Source: an uncultured Clostridia bacterium (GTDB lineage: Bacteria; Bacillota; Clostridia; Oscillospirales; Acutalibacteraceae). Taken from it: a stretch of 64,000 nt of DNA. Made by a program: the position numbers and the translations under genes. The notes under the pieces were generated by a model, which saw nothing but the letters and a program-made list of their open reading frames with translations, was not told where the DNA came from and searched no databases. This document shows, in pieces, positions 35,967-43,087 of this stretch. The stretch covers positions 46,576 through 110,575 of the forward strand of contig CANQUV010000004.1 in assembly GCA_947627135.1 (NCBI GenBank), written 5' to 3'. Numbering within the stretch: the stretch's first letter is position 1; each line of letters starts with the position of its first letter.

Positions 35967-36678
35967 TAAATATCACCTTGATTTTACTTCCTGTTTGACT
36001 GATATGATCTTTAACTGTTTTTACTGCAATTTCTGCCGCCTTCTTATTAGGAAAATGGAATTCTCCCGTTGAAATACAACAAAATGCAATAGATTTTATG
36101 CTATATTTATCTGCAAGCTCCAAACAGGATTTGTAACAGCTTTTCAGTTGTTCACAATGTTTTTTCGTCAGAAAAGTATTTACAACAGGTCCTACTGTAT
36201 GAATAATATATTCGCTGGGCAGGTTGTAAGCACCTGTTATTTTTGCTGAACCCACAGGTTCATCATAGCACTGTTCCGACATAATTTTATAACATTCAAG
36301 TCTAAGCTGTACTCCGGCATAAGTATGAATTGCATTATCGATACAGCCGTGGCAGGGATAAAAACACCCAAGCATTTTACTGTTTGCCGCATTAACAATT
36401 GCCTGTGAGTTTAGTGTTGTAATATCACCTTTAAAAATATATAAATTATTCTGTACAGGCTTGAGAGTTTTAATATCGGTTACGCCTTTTAAAGCAATTT
36501 CTTCCTTTAAAAATTCGTCTTGTACTTTAAGAAACTCCTCACCTATGGGATCAGGCTCACGAATATTCACAAGACTTCTGAATAAACGCCACTTATCATT
36601 ATAATCAGTTGGTATGTCTGATTTTTTTGAAAGATACTGTATTAAAAAATCAAGTTTTTCTGCTCTTGTCATAATCAC
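35911..36678 (-). CDS. Zinc-containing macrodomain protein, probable protein ADP-ribosyl hydrolase
   Basis: 255 residues from a GTG seven bases after AAAAGGAC. An N-terminal helical region (1-75) is followed by the macrodomain: IFKGDITTLNSQAIVNAANSKMLGCF, then the zinc-binding insertion with Cys/His (YPCHGCIDNAIHTYAGVQLRLEC), YIIHTVGPVV and IAFCCISTGEFHFPNKKAAEIAV. This is the Zn-macro type that removes ADP-ribose and is genetically linked to class M sirtuins. It reads into the sirtuin gene. It lies 65 bases after the ferredoxin-fusion gene, so it may be on the same transcript as the peptide cluster or have its own promoter. Confidence 0.87.
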   Translation of the reverse strand: MIMTRAEKLDFLIQYLSKKSDIPTDYNDKWRLFRSLVNIREPDPIGEEFLKVQDEFLKEEIALKGVTDIKTLKPVQNNLYIFKGDITTLNSQAIVNAANSKMLGCFYPCHGCIDNAIHTYAGVQLRLECYKIMSEQCYDEPVGSAKITGAYNLPSEYIIHTVGPVVNTFLTKKHCEQLKSCYKSCLELADKYSIKSIAFCCISTGEFHFPNKKAAEIAVKTVKDHISQTGSKIKVIFNVFKETDYDIYRKLLLEN

Positions 36679-36743
36679 ATATCGTCCTTTTTAATATACT
36701 TTCATTTTACCATAATAAAAGTTAAGAATACAGTCCTTTAAAT

Positions 36744-37358
36744 TTAATTTATCTTTTTTACAGCAGATACAGGACAAACATTTAAACAATTTCCGCAATG
36801 CAGACAATGCTCCTGTTGAATTTTAAAAGGTTTTTCTTTTTCAATACAATGTTGCGGACAGTTTTCGACACATTTTCCGCATCCAATACATTTATCTGTT
36901 ATACTATATCCTTTCTTTGTTATGTGAACATCACCAATAGAATAACTTTCTCTGAAAATAGGATTTACACCTAAATTAAAATATTCAATTTCTGCATTCC
37001 TAATTTTAAATACTATTCCGATATTTCGTGTGTCGCCCGGATATAGATTATCAAGATACGGCTGTTCTCTAAATATTGTATCAATCCACTTTTTTTGTTC
37101 TTCATCAGCAACCGGTTCTGCCTTTGATGATAAGCGTATCATTTCTTTATATTTAGTATATCCCAGTACCTGAACACGACCGTTTTCAAGCAACTCTTTA
37201 CAAAAATTTTTGCCTCTGGCGGTAAAAAAATACATAGAATCAGGTTCATAATGTATTGCACTGATATTGCGAATTTGAGGATTACCGTATTCATCAACGG
37301 TTGCAAATGCCAAAACACCCACATATTGAAGTTTTTTTAAACATAATTCAGCATTCAT
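36744..37358 (-). CDS. FMN-binding split-barrel (pyridoxamine-oxidase-like) protein fused to a 2[4Fe-4S] ferredoxin
   Basis: 204 residues. Residues 1-125 are a PNPOx-like split barrel (VGVLAFATVDEYGNPQIRNISAIHYEPDSMYFFTARGKNFCKELL). Residues about 140-204 hold two CxxCxxCxxxCP clusters (CIGCGKCVENCP; CLHCGNCLNVCP). The layout suits a flavin enzyme receiving electrons from iron-sulfur clusters. It is 11 bases downstream of the nitroreductase gene, in the operon with the radical SAM maturase. It may supply electrons to the maturase or reduce a modified peptide; that is inference. Similar fusions occur alone in many anaerobes. Confidence 0.85.
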   Translation of the reverse strand: MNAELCLKKLQYVGVLAFATVDEYGNPQIRNISAIHYEPDSMYFFTARGKNFCKELLENGRVQVLGYTKYKEMIRLSSKAEPVADEEQKKWIDTIFREQPYLDNLYPGDTRNIGIVFKIRNAEIEYFNLGVNPIFRESYSIGDVHITKKGYSITDKCIGCGKCVENCPQHCIEKEKPFKIQQEHCLHCGNCLNVCPVSAVKKIN

Positions 37359-37369
37359 AATTTATTACC

Positions 37370-37948
37370 TCATTCTATAATTTTATATCTGTAATTTTTT
37401 CTCGGTTTAGGCTTTGGATAAATTCCGTCACAGTAACCAAGCAATACAAAACATCGTGCAATATAATTTTCAGGAATACCCCACTCTTTTAAAAGGGAGG
37501 CACCCGTTTCATTATCAAAGGTTTCCTCACCTCTTGCAACAATACAGGAAGAAAGTCCAAGTTCTGTTGCTTCCAGCACCATATTTTCTGCACAGCAAAA
37601 GGCATCAGGTATGCTGTAAAGAAAATTCCTTGGAGAAAAAATAACGCAAACCGCAGGTGCTCCGTAAAATCCGCTTTTAATTGACGGATCATCAATATTA
37701 CTGGGCTGTTCTTTAGATACATAAAAACCTGCAAGTTTTGTTCTGTCAAACTGATCGATATTCATTCGTCCGATTTTCCCGCATAACTCTTTGTTGCAAA
37801 TTCCACAGATAATCGTTCGCTGACCTCCTCCTGCATTAGGTGCATAAATTCCTGCTTCAATAATCTTTTGTAAATCCTTGCGGTCAATCTGCCTATCTTG
37901 ATATTTTCGAATTGACCTGCGGTATTTCATCAGATCAAGAAGTTCCAT
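37370..37948 (-). CDS. Nitroreductase-family FMN oxidoreductase
   Basis: The ATG at 37946-37948 (MELLDLMKYRRSIRKYQDRQ) follows GGAGGTAATATA and shares one base with the stop of the radical SAM gene (TAATG); 192 residues. FMN contacts are seen in RRSIRKY, YAPNAGGGQRTII and the late GLSSCIVARGEE and ARCFVLLGYCDG segments. It would act as a flavin oxidoreductase; in RiPP clusters related enzymes oxidise peptide rings or C-C bonds. The tight coupling to the maturase suggests it acts on the same peptide or supports its redox chemistry. Confidence 0.88.
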   Translation of the reverse strand: MELLDLMKYRRSIRKYQDRQIDRKDLQKIIEAGIYAPNAGGGQRTIICGICNKELCGKIGRMNIDQFDRTKLAGFYVSKEQPSNIDDPSIKSGFYGAPAVCVIFSPRNFLYSIPDAFCCAENMVLEATELGLSSCIVARGEETFDNETGASLLKEWGIPENYIARCFVLLGYCDGIYPKPKPRKNYRYKIIE

Positions 37949-38982
37949 TATATTACCTCCTTCCAGCATTGGGGGTCAGAATCATAGAAATCACCGTTTT
38001 TACCGCTTGCCACCGCAGGACAACCCCTACACCAAGAAAGCAGTTCACACTTAGCACATTTTTTAAATTTAGTATAATTTCGATAGCTTTCCATTTCACA
38101 TATCCATATATCGGCAATCCTATCTTTAAACACATTACCAACTTTACTATTTTGCACACGACGGCAGGCAAAAATATCGCCTGTGGGTAAAATCGTAAGA
38201 TGACAGTTACCGCAATTACAGCCACCGTATATCATTCCGTCTTCTACTGCTTCAGGTATTTTAAAGGTTCCTGTTTCATATTCGTACAAAGTCCACAGGT
38301 GGTCTTTTTTGTTAAAATATGTATCACAGCCGGATTTTTCATACTCCTTAAATTTTTTATCACAAACTTCCAACAGTTTGCGGTATCTAAAAGGTTCAAT
38401 GTCTGTATTCTTTTCTTCACTTGTGGGACAATAACGGGCAAAAGCAAATACATCTGCTTTATATGATACAACCGTATCTATAATATCAGGAATTTCATCT
38501 ATATTTGTTCCGGAAACTGTTGTCATAATCACACTTTTAATACCTGCATTTTTAATACAGGAAATCTTCCTTAAAGTACAGTCAAAAGAACCCGTTTTTC
38601 TGAACCAGTCGTGGGTTTCACGCATACCGTCAAGAGACAGCTGGTATTTTTCACAACCGTATTCCTTTAATTTTCGGCATACATTATCATTTAAGTGAAA
38701 CGGATTGCCGAGTATAGTAAAAGGAATGTTATTCTTTTTCATTAATTCAAGAATCTTCCAAAAATCAGGGTGTAAAATAGGATCTCCTCCCGTAATATAA
38801 AAATACGGCAGACGGTTATAAATATTACAAAAATCAAGGCAATTGTAAAAAGTATCCTGAATCTGTTTCCAGCTCATAGAATCAATTTTCTTACAGTTGT
38901 TTTCAGAAAAAATATAACAATGCTTACAGCGCTGATCACACTCGTCTGTAATGTGCCATTGAAAAGAAAAATACTGTTTCAT
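37948..38982 (-). CDS. Radical SAM/SPASM peptide maturase (ACGX-type system)
   Basis: 344 residues. The N-terminal CX3CX2C motif is CDQRCKHC at residues 14-21, followed by FYITGGDPILHPDFW and the barrel. The C-terminal SPASM domain begins GGCNCGNCHLTILPTGDIFACRR and ends KKCAKCELLSWCRGCPA...QCW, giving enough cysteines for two auxiliary [4Fe-4S] clusters. Such enzymes install thioether or C-C crosslinks in ribosomal peptides. The gene lies about 120 bases after the Cys-repeat peptide gene, with a hairpin between, and its stop overlaps the nitroreductase start. I recall a database subfamily named radical SAM/SPASM, ACGX system; I assign it by the neighbouring ACGS repeats. Confidence 0.85.
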   Translation of the reverse strand: MKQYFSFQWHITDECDQRCKHCYIFSENNCKKIDSMSWKQIQDTFYNCLDFCNIYNRLPYFYITGGDPILHPDFWKILELMKKNNIPFTILGNPFHLNDNVCRKLKEYGCEKYQLSLDGMRETHDWFRKTGSFDCTLRKISCIKNAGIKSVIMTTVSGTNIDEIPDIIDTVVSYKADVFAFARYCPTSEEKNTDIEPFRYRKLLEVCDKKFKEYEKSGCDTYFNKKDHLWTLYEYETGTFKIPEAVEDGMIYGGCNCGNCHLTILPTGDIFACRRVQNSKVGNVFKDRIADIWICEMESYRNYTKFKKCAKCELLSWCRGCPAVASGKNGDFYDSDPQCWKEVI

Positions 38983-39056
38983 ATTATTTTCCCCGTTTCA
39001 ATAAAAGACATAAATTATAATTATATAAAATCGGTTTAACCGAATAACATTTCAAC

Positions 39057-39087
39057 TGTTCCCGAAAGAAAGTCACATTCGGGAACA
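39057..39087 (-). terminator. Intercistronic hairpin between precursor peptide and maturase genes
   Basis: The perfect 10 bp stem TGTTCCCGAA / TTCGGGAACA has an 11-base loop. It starts 17 bases past the precursor stop. No T-run follows on the minus strand, so it should slow or partly stop polymerase, or protect the upstream RNA end, allowing more peptide than enzyme to be made. This arrangement is common in RiPP operons. Confidence 0.7.
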
Positions 39088-39103
39088 ACTTTTGTGAGGA
39101 AAA

Positions 39104-39454
39104 TCACTTATCAGAAGCTCCGCAAGCCGAACCGCAGGCCGCAGGTGTTTCAGCAGGCTTGTCGGATGCTCCGCAGGCCGAACCGCAGGCTGTGGGTGTT
39201 TCAGCAGGCTTGTCGGATGCTCCGCAAGCCGAACCGCAGGCCGTAGGTGTTTCAGCAGGCTTGTCGGATGCTCCGCAGGCCGAACCGCAGGCCGTGGGTG
39301 TTTCAATAGGCTTGTCGGATGCTCCGCAGGCCGAACCGCAGGCCGTGGGTGTTTCAGCAGGCTTGTCGGATGCTCCACAAGCCGAACCGCAGGCCGAACC
39401 GCAGTCTAAAACTGCTTTGCTATCATTCCATTGAGACAAATTTGATAATGCCAT
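39104..39454 (-). CDS. Cys-rich repeat peptide, putative radical-SAM-modified RiPP precursor (ACGX-repeat type)
   Basis: 116 residues after a GGAGGTTATTATA binding site. A short leader (MALSNLSQWNDSKAVLD) is followed by CGS and six copies of ACGSACGASDK, spaced exactly 17 residues apart by PAETPT (one PIETPT, one PAETPA). Cysteines fall at 18, 22, 26, 39, 43, 56, 60, 73, 77, 90, 94, 107 and 111: 13 in all. There is no signal peptide or membrane segment. The repeats, the strict CxxxC pairs and the adjacent SPASM maturase mark it as a precursor. The product could be a crosslinked antibiotic, signal or metal ligand; the sequence does not say which. Confidence 0.85.
   Translation of the reverse strand: MALSNLSQWNDSKAVLDCGSACGSACGASDKPAETPTACGSACGASDKPIETPTACGSACGASDKPAETPTACGSACGASDKPAETPTACGSACGASDKPAETPAACGSACGASDK
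39107..39391. repeat. 51 bp tandem repeats inside the precursor gene
   Basis: The coding region from residue 22 on is built of 51-base units with few substitutions among them, five full units plus a partial one. The high identity at third positions implies recent unit gain by slippage or recombination, so the number of modified motifs may vary between strains. Confidence 0.9.
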
Positions 39455-39498
39455 TATAATAACCTCCGTAAATGTATTCAGCGGGTCGTTTTCCCTCT

Positions 39499-39539
39499 GT
39501 ACTTATAATTGTACAAATATTTTTTTCCATAACAAGTAC
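39499..39539. promoter_or_regulatory. Candidate HxlR operator in the divergent region
   Basis: GTACTT (39499-39504) and AAGTAC (39534-39539) are inverted and flank a central TTGTACAA palindrome (39509-39516), upstream of the precursor gene. HxlR/YodB-type regulators bind paired inverted repeats rich in GTAC or TAGTA. No clear minus-strand -35/-10 pair could be fixed. Confidence 0.35.
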
Positions 39540-39636
39540 GCACTTTTTTATTGGGATACGAACCTTTTTGTAACTATTAAGATATTTTGCAGGCTTTGTC
39601 GTAAAAATATTTTTATAATTAAACAGCCGTTTTCTA

Positions 39637-39665
39637 TTGAAATTATTATTATATTGCACTATAAT
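39637..39665 (+). promoter_or_regulatory. Sigma-A-type promoter of the HxlR gene
   Basis: TTGAAA (39637-39642) and TATAAT (39660-39665) are separated by exactly 17 bases. A GAATGT-A-ACATTC inverted repeat (39668-39680) follows immediately, at the expected transcription start, and could be an autoregulatory operator. Confidence 0.75.
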
Positions 39666-39705
39666 TTGAATGTAACATTCCTTTTTAAAGTATTGGAGGT
39701 ATTTT

Positions 39706-40035
39706 ATGAAAACTAAAGCGGAATTACTGCCCGAATGTCCGGTAGCAACAACAGTACAGCTGATAGGCAACAAATGGAAGCTGTTGATTATACGAAATCT
39801 GCTTATTCGCCCATGGCGTTTTAATGAACTGCAAAAATCTCTTGATGGTATCAGTCAAAAGGTACTGACAGACAGTCTGCGTTCTATGGAAAAGGACGGT
39901 CTAATCAACCGAAAGGTGTATGCTGAAGTACCTCCAAGAGTAGAATATTCCCTATCCGAAACAGGAATGAGTTTAAAGCCGATACTTGACGCAATGAAAA
40001 TTTGGGGAGAAGACTATAAAGCAAAGCAGCAATAA
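39706..40035 (+). CDS. HxlR-family transcriptional regulator
   Basis: 109 residues, starting eight bases after TTGGAGG. It is a winged helix with the family signature CPVATTVQLIGNKWKLLIIRNLLIRPWRFNELQKSLDGISQKVLTDSLRSMEKDGLI. Cys14 in the ECPV segment is at the position that senses quinones, diamide or aldehydes in YodB and HypR-type members. It is divergent from the Cys-repeat peptide operon, so it probably regulates that operon in response to thiol or electrophile stress; this is inferred from orientation. Confidence 0.92.
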   Translation: MKTKAELLPECPVATTVQLIGNKWKLLIIRNLLIRPWRFNELQKSLDGISQKVLTDSLRSMEKDGLINRKVYAEVPPRVEYSLSETGMSLKPILDAMKIWGEDYKAKQQ

Positions 40036-40072
40036 TATTATTTATAATCTAAGTTTAGTATTGATACATAAC

Positions 40073-40104
40073 AAAAGAGGTGTCGTTTTTTCGGCACCTC
40101 TTTT
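40073..40104. terminator. Bidirectional terminator
   Basis: The stem AAAAGAGGTGTCG / CGGCACCTCTTTT (13 bp with one G-T pair) has a 6-T loop and lies between the convergent HxlR and ABC permease genes. Confidence 0.88.
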
Positions 40105-40122
40105 AAAATAATGTATATTAAT

Positions 40123-41361
40123 TTACGCCTTTTTAATAGCCTTTAACAAAGAACTGATTTTGGGGGTTGTTCCGTAGAGCAAAACACCTACACGGTAGAT
40201 TTTTGCAGAAATCACACCTATTCCAATTACAGACGCAATAAGAATTACAATAGAAATTATAATTTCATAAATCGGTACGGTACTCATTGCAATACGGGTA
40301 AACATTGCCATAGGAGAAGTAAATGGAATGTAAGAGCAAATGAACATTAAAATATTGTCTACGGAACCACTTGTCATAGAGAAAACAACAACAACAAAAG
40401 CAATTACAAATAAAAATGTAAGCGGCATTACGGAAGTATTAATATCTTCAAGTTTTGAAACGGTAGAACCGATAGCACCATAAAGGAAAGCATAAACAAA
40501 GAAACCTAAAATAAAGAAAACAATCATATAAACAAGAAGTTCTAAAGGCATATTAAAAATGGATTCAATAATTTGATTGCCTTCCCAATAAGTTTTATTC
40601 AAGTTATAGAAAAGATAAGCCGAACCGAAAACAGCTACCAACTGAATTAAACCTGCAAGACATGAAGCTATAACCTTACCGAACATCATACTGACCGGCT
40701 TTGCACTGGTAATAAGAAGTTCCATAGCTCTTGAGCTTTTCTCACTTGCAACATTGGTAGCCACCATCTGACCGTAAAGAAGAATAACCATATACAAAGC
40801 AAAAATCATAATGTATGTATAGAAGAAATTCTGCATCTGATTTTTGCCTAAGCTTGTAGTATTGTGCTCAATACCGGTATCAAATATTTGCTGAACACTC
40901 TCAACGGGAATACCGTTTTTCATCATTTCATCCATACGATAAATATTTTGCAATACTTCATCTGCAATTTGTGTATTAGTATCATAAAGAGAAAGGTTAT
41001 TTACATAATAGTCATAAGAGGTTAAACTGTTTAATACAAATGCACATTCCACTTTTTGAGATGTAATTTGATTTTTTACTTCATCAAGACTTTCTTTTGA
41101 AATATGCACATCATAATTCGTAAATGCCTCTGAAAAGGATTGTTTTATAATTTCCGTATTTTCCGAAACACTTGCAACAACAACCATAACAGGTTTACTC
41201 TCGTTGCTTTCAGTATCATTTTCTGAAAACATTTGGAAAATTTGAGGTGAAAACATCACAACTGCAATAAGCAATACAAGGAATATTGTTACCCCTATAA
41301 ATACTTTTTTCTGAAAATAACTTTTTAATTCAAATTTTAATATAGTTGAAAACTGTTTCAT
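40123..41361 (-). CDS. ABC-2 family permease (NatB-like)
   Basis: 412 residues. A first helix near residues 20-42 (VFIGVTIFLVLLIAVVMF), an extracytoplasmic domain of about 140 residues, then five helices with YGQMVATNVASEKSSRAMELLITSAKP, the typical ABC-2/NatB signature. It is the membrane half of an exporter driven by the ATPase gene 14 bases upstream. NatAB exports sodium in Bacillus; close relatives export peptides or drugs. The substrate cannot be told. The nearby Cys-repeat cluster lacks its own exporter, so a link is possible but unproven, as a terminator and the HxlR gene separate them. Confidence 0.85.
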   Translation of the reverse strand: MKQFSTILKFELKSYFQKKVFIGVTIFLVLLIAVVMFSPQIFQMFSENDTESNESKPVMVVVASVSENTEIIKQSFSEAFTNYDVHISKESLDEVKNQITSQKVECAFVLNSLTSYDYYVNNLSLYDTNTQIADEVLQNIYRMDEMMKNGIPVESVQQIFDTGIEHNTTSLGKNQMQNFFYTYIMIFALYMVILLYGQMVATNVASEKSSRAMELLITSAKPVSMMFGKVIASCLAGLIQLVAVFGSAYLFYNLNKTYWEGNQIIESIFNMPLELLVYMIVFFILGFFVYAFLYGAIGSTVSKLEDINTSVMPLTFLFVIAFVVVVFSMTSGSVDNILMFICSYIPFTSPMAMFTRIAMSTVPIYEIIISIVILIASVIGIGVISAKIYRVGVLLYGTTPKISSLLKAIKKA

Positions 41362-41375
41362 CCTTAATTACCTCC

Positions 41376-42266
41376 TTACCCCTGATTTCCTGCGTACTCA
41401 ACAAAAATATCATTTAACGATGGTTCAAAAACCTTAATTTCATCAATATCATATTTCTCAGTAAGAATTTTCATCATATTTTGTTTTTCTTCTTCAGAAC
41501 TAAGTTGAATTTTAACTTCTCCTGTGTCAGTCAAAGAACAACATTTTCCAAGTTCTTTAACTATTCTGTCAGCATTTTCAGAGCGTACAATAAGTTTATC
41601 ACGCACATAGTTTCTTTTTATATCGTAAAGCTCACCCTGTAAAACAACCTTACCTCCGTTTAGTATTGCAATTTTATCACAAAATTCTTCTATGTAATTC
41701 ATTTGATGGCTTGAAAATAATACTATTTTTCCTTTTGATATTTGTTCCTTAACAACATCTTTTAATACCATTGCATTAACAGGGTCAAGACCTGAAAACG
41801 GCTCATCTAAAATAATAATTTGGGGGTCGTGGGCAAGGGTCGTTATAAGCTGAATTTTTTGCTGATTACCCTTTGAAAGCGTATCAAGCCTTTTGTTTCT
41901 GTATTCACTCATTCCAAGTCTATTAAGCCAATAATCAACAGATTTTACTGCACTTTTATAATCCATATTTTTAAGCAGGGCAAAGTAAACTAATTGGTCA
42001 ATAATTTTCTTTTTGGGATATAATCCTCTTTCTTCAGGCAAATATCCGATTTGTATTTTATTATAATCAATAGGTTTTCCGTCAATTAAAACTTCACCGC
42101 TGTCCGCAGGAAATACTCCCATTATAATTCTTATAGAAGTTGTTTTTCCGGCTCCGTTTCTTCCCAGCAAACCAAATGCTTTTCCACCCTCTGTGCTAAA
42201 AGAAATTCCTTTTAAAACTTCCTTTTGTCCAAAGTTTTTTTGTAAATTTCTCAACTCCAGTTCCAT
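41376..42266 (-). CDS. ABC transporter ATP-binding protein (NatA-like)
   Basis: 296 residues. Walker A is GRNGAGKTT, the Q-loop region YLPEERGLYPKKK, the signature LSKGNQQKIQLI (LSKGN instead of LSGGQ, common in this group), Walker B IIILDEPFSGLDP and switch FSSHQ. A C-terminal extension of about 80 residues resembles DUF4162. First gene of a two-gene exporter operon with the permease at 40123-41361. A TTTACT-16-TATAAT promoter-like pair lies at 42304-42331 on the minus strand. Confidence 0.9.
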   Translation of the reverse strand: MELELRNLQKNFGQKEVLKGISFSTEGGKAFGLLGRNGAGKTTSIRIIMGVFPADSGEVLIDGKPIDYNKIQIGYLPEERGLYPKKKIIDQLVYFALLKNMDYKSAVKSVDYWLNRLGMSEYRNKRLDTLSKGNQQKIQLITTLAHDPQIIILDEPFSGLDPVNAMVLKDVVKEQISKGKIVLFSSHQMNYIEEFCDKIAILNGGKVVLQGELYDIKRNYVRDKLIVRSENADRIVKELGKCCSLTDTGEVKIQLSSEEEKQNMMKILTEKYDIDEIKVFEPSLNDIFVEYAGNQG

Positions 42267-42338
42267 ATTAACCTCCTGTAAATTGTAATTTTTGCACTTT
42301 TTTATTATAACATATTAATTTAGAAAGTAAACATATAA

Positions 42339-42374
42339 AAACAAAGACAGCACAATAATTTACTGTCTTTGTTT
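42339..42374 (-). terminator. Terminator of the pdxK/ECF/radical SAM operon
   Basis: The perfect 12 bp stem AAACAAAGACAG / CTGTCTTTGTTT with a 12-base loop is followed by TTATATG on the minus strand. Confidence 0.8.
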
Positions 42375-42465
42375 ACTGAAATATATTTTGAAGTAATTAT
42401 AAATTGATAAGAAATACTTTGCTTTTAATTTTGCAAATTTTTACTTTTCTTCGTTAAGCTTTTTA

Positions 42466-43083
42466 TTATGTATCTGAACCGCTAAACTTTCTCACCCTTA
42501 AAGGAATGTTTATACTGTCTGCAATTTGTTTGCACTTTTCAATTTCCTTATCGCCAATTATATCAACTACCGAAAGTGCAACATTATCTGTATATTTTCT
42601 GCACTCCTTTGCAAAGTCCAGCATAGCATTAAAGGATTCAATTCCAAATTTCGGACGAACAGTTTTTAAATATTCTTCTTTATTAGAACAGTTAAGACTG
42701 ATTGAAACAGCGTCAACATTATCGCAAAGCTCTTTTGCAATATTTTTTTCATTTATTAAGTTTCCAAGACCGTTTGTATTTACCCTTGTTTTAATTTTAA
42801 GGCTTTCTCTTATATACTTTGCAGTTTCAATAAGAACATCAAAAGAATTAGTAGGCTCTCCGTAACCGCAGAAAATTATTTCATCGCAGGTTTTAACATC
42901 ATCATAATTATCTATTGCTTCTTTTACTTCTTCAAAAGAAGGATTACGATTAAGCCATAAACTGTCTGCACTTCCGATTGCATTCTTCTGACTTCTTATG
43001 CAAAAAGTACAAGCACAGGGACATTTGTTTGTAATATTAAGATAAACCTTATTTTTATAAGTATAAATAATTTCTTCACTCAT
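42466..43083 (-). CDS. Radical SAM protein, TatD-associated type
   Basis: 205 residues with a CX3CX2C site (NKCPCACTFCIRSQ), IIFCGYGEPTNSFDVLIETAKYI, TRVNTNGLGN and SISLNCSNKEEY. It matches my recollection of the small TatD-family-associated radical SAM proteins. It has no SPASM domain, and the first half of a radical SAM barrel makes up the whole protein. The function is uncharacterised. It is the last gene of the operon with the ECF S-component (4 bases upstream) and pyridoxamine kinase. No tatD is visible nearby. Confidence 0.75.
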   Translation of the reverse strand: MSEEIIYTYKNKVYLNITNKCPCACTFCIRSQKNAIGSADSLWLNRNPSFEEVKEAIDNYDDVKTCDEIIFCGYGEPTNSFDVLIETAKYIRESLKIKTRVNTNGLGNLINEKNIAKELCDNVDAVSISLNCSNKEEYLKTVRPKFGIESFNAMLDFAKECRKYTDNVALSVVDIIGDKEIEKCKQIADSINIPLRVRKFSGSDT

Positions 43084-43087
43084 TTTA

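Noticed and set aside
39073..39378. Leucine/proline repeat frame (HPTSLLKHPRPAVRPAE units) overlapping the Cys-repeat gene, and a matching plus-strand frame at 39159-39434
   Set aside because: Both are forced by the 51-base repeat read in other frames. Only the frame at 39104-39454 has a GGAGG binding site, a non-repeat leader and the adjacent maturase.
39107..39391. Possible CRISPR-like array
   Set aside because: The units are contiguous 51-base tandem repeats with no unique spacers, all inside a coding frame.
40123..42266. NatAB-like exporter as the dedicated exporter of the Cys-repeat peptide
   Set aside because: A strong bidirectional terminator and the hxlR gene separate it; there is no leader-peptidase domain. 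Kept only as a remote possibility.
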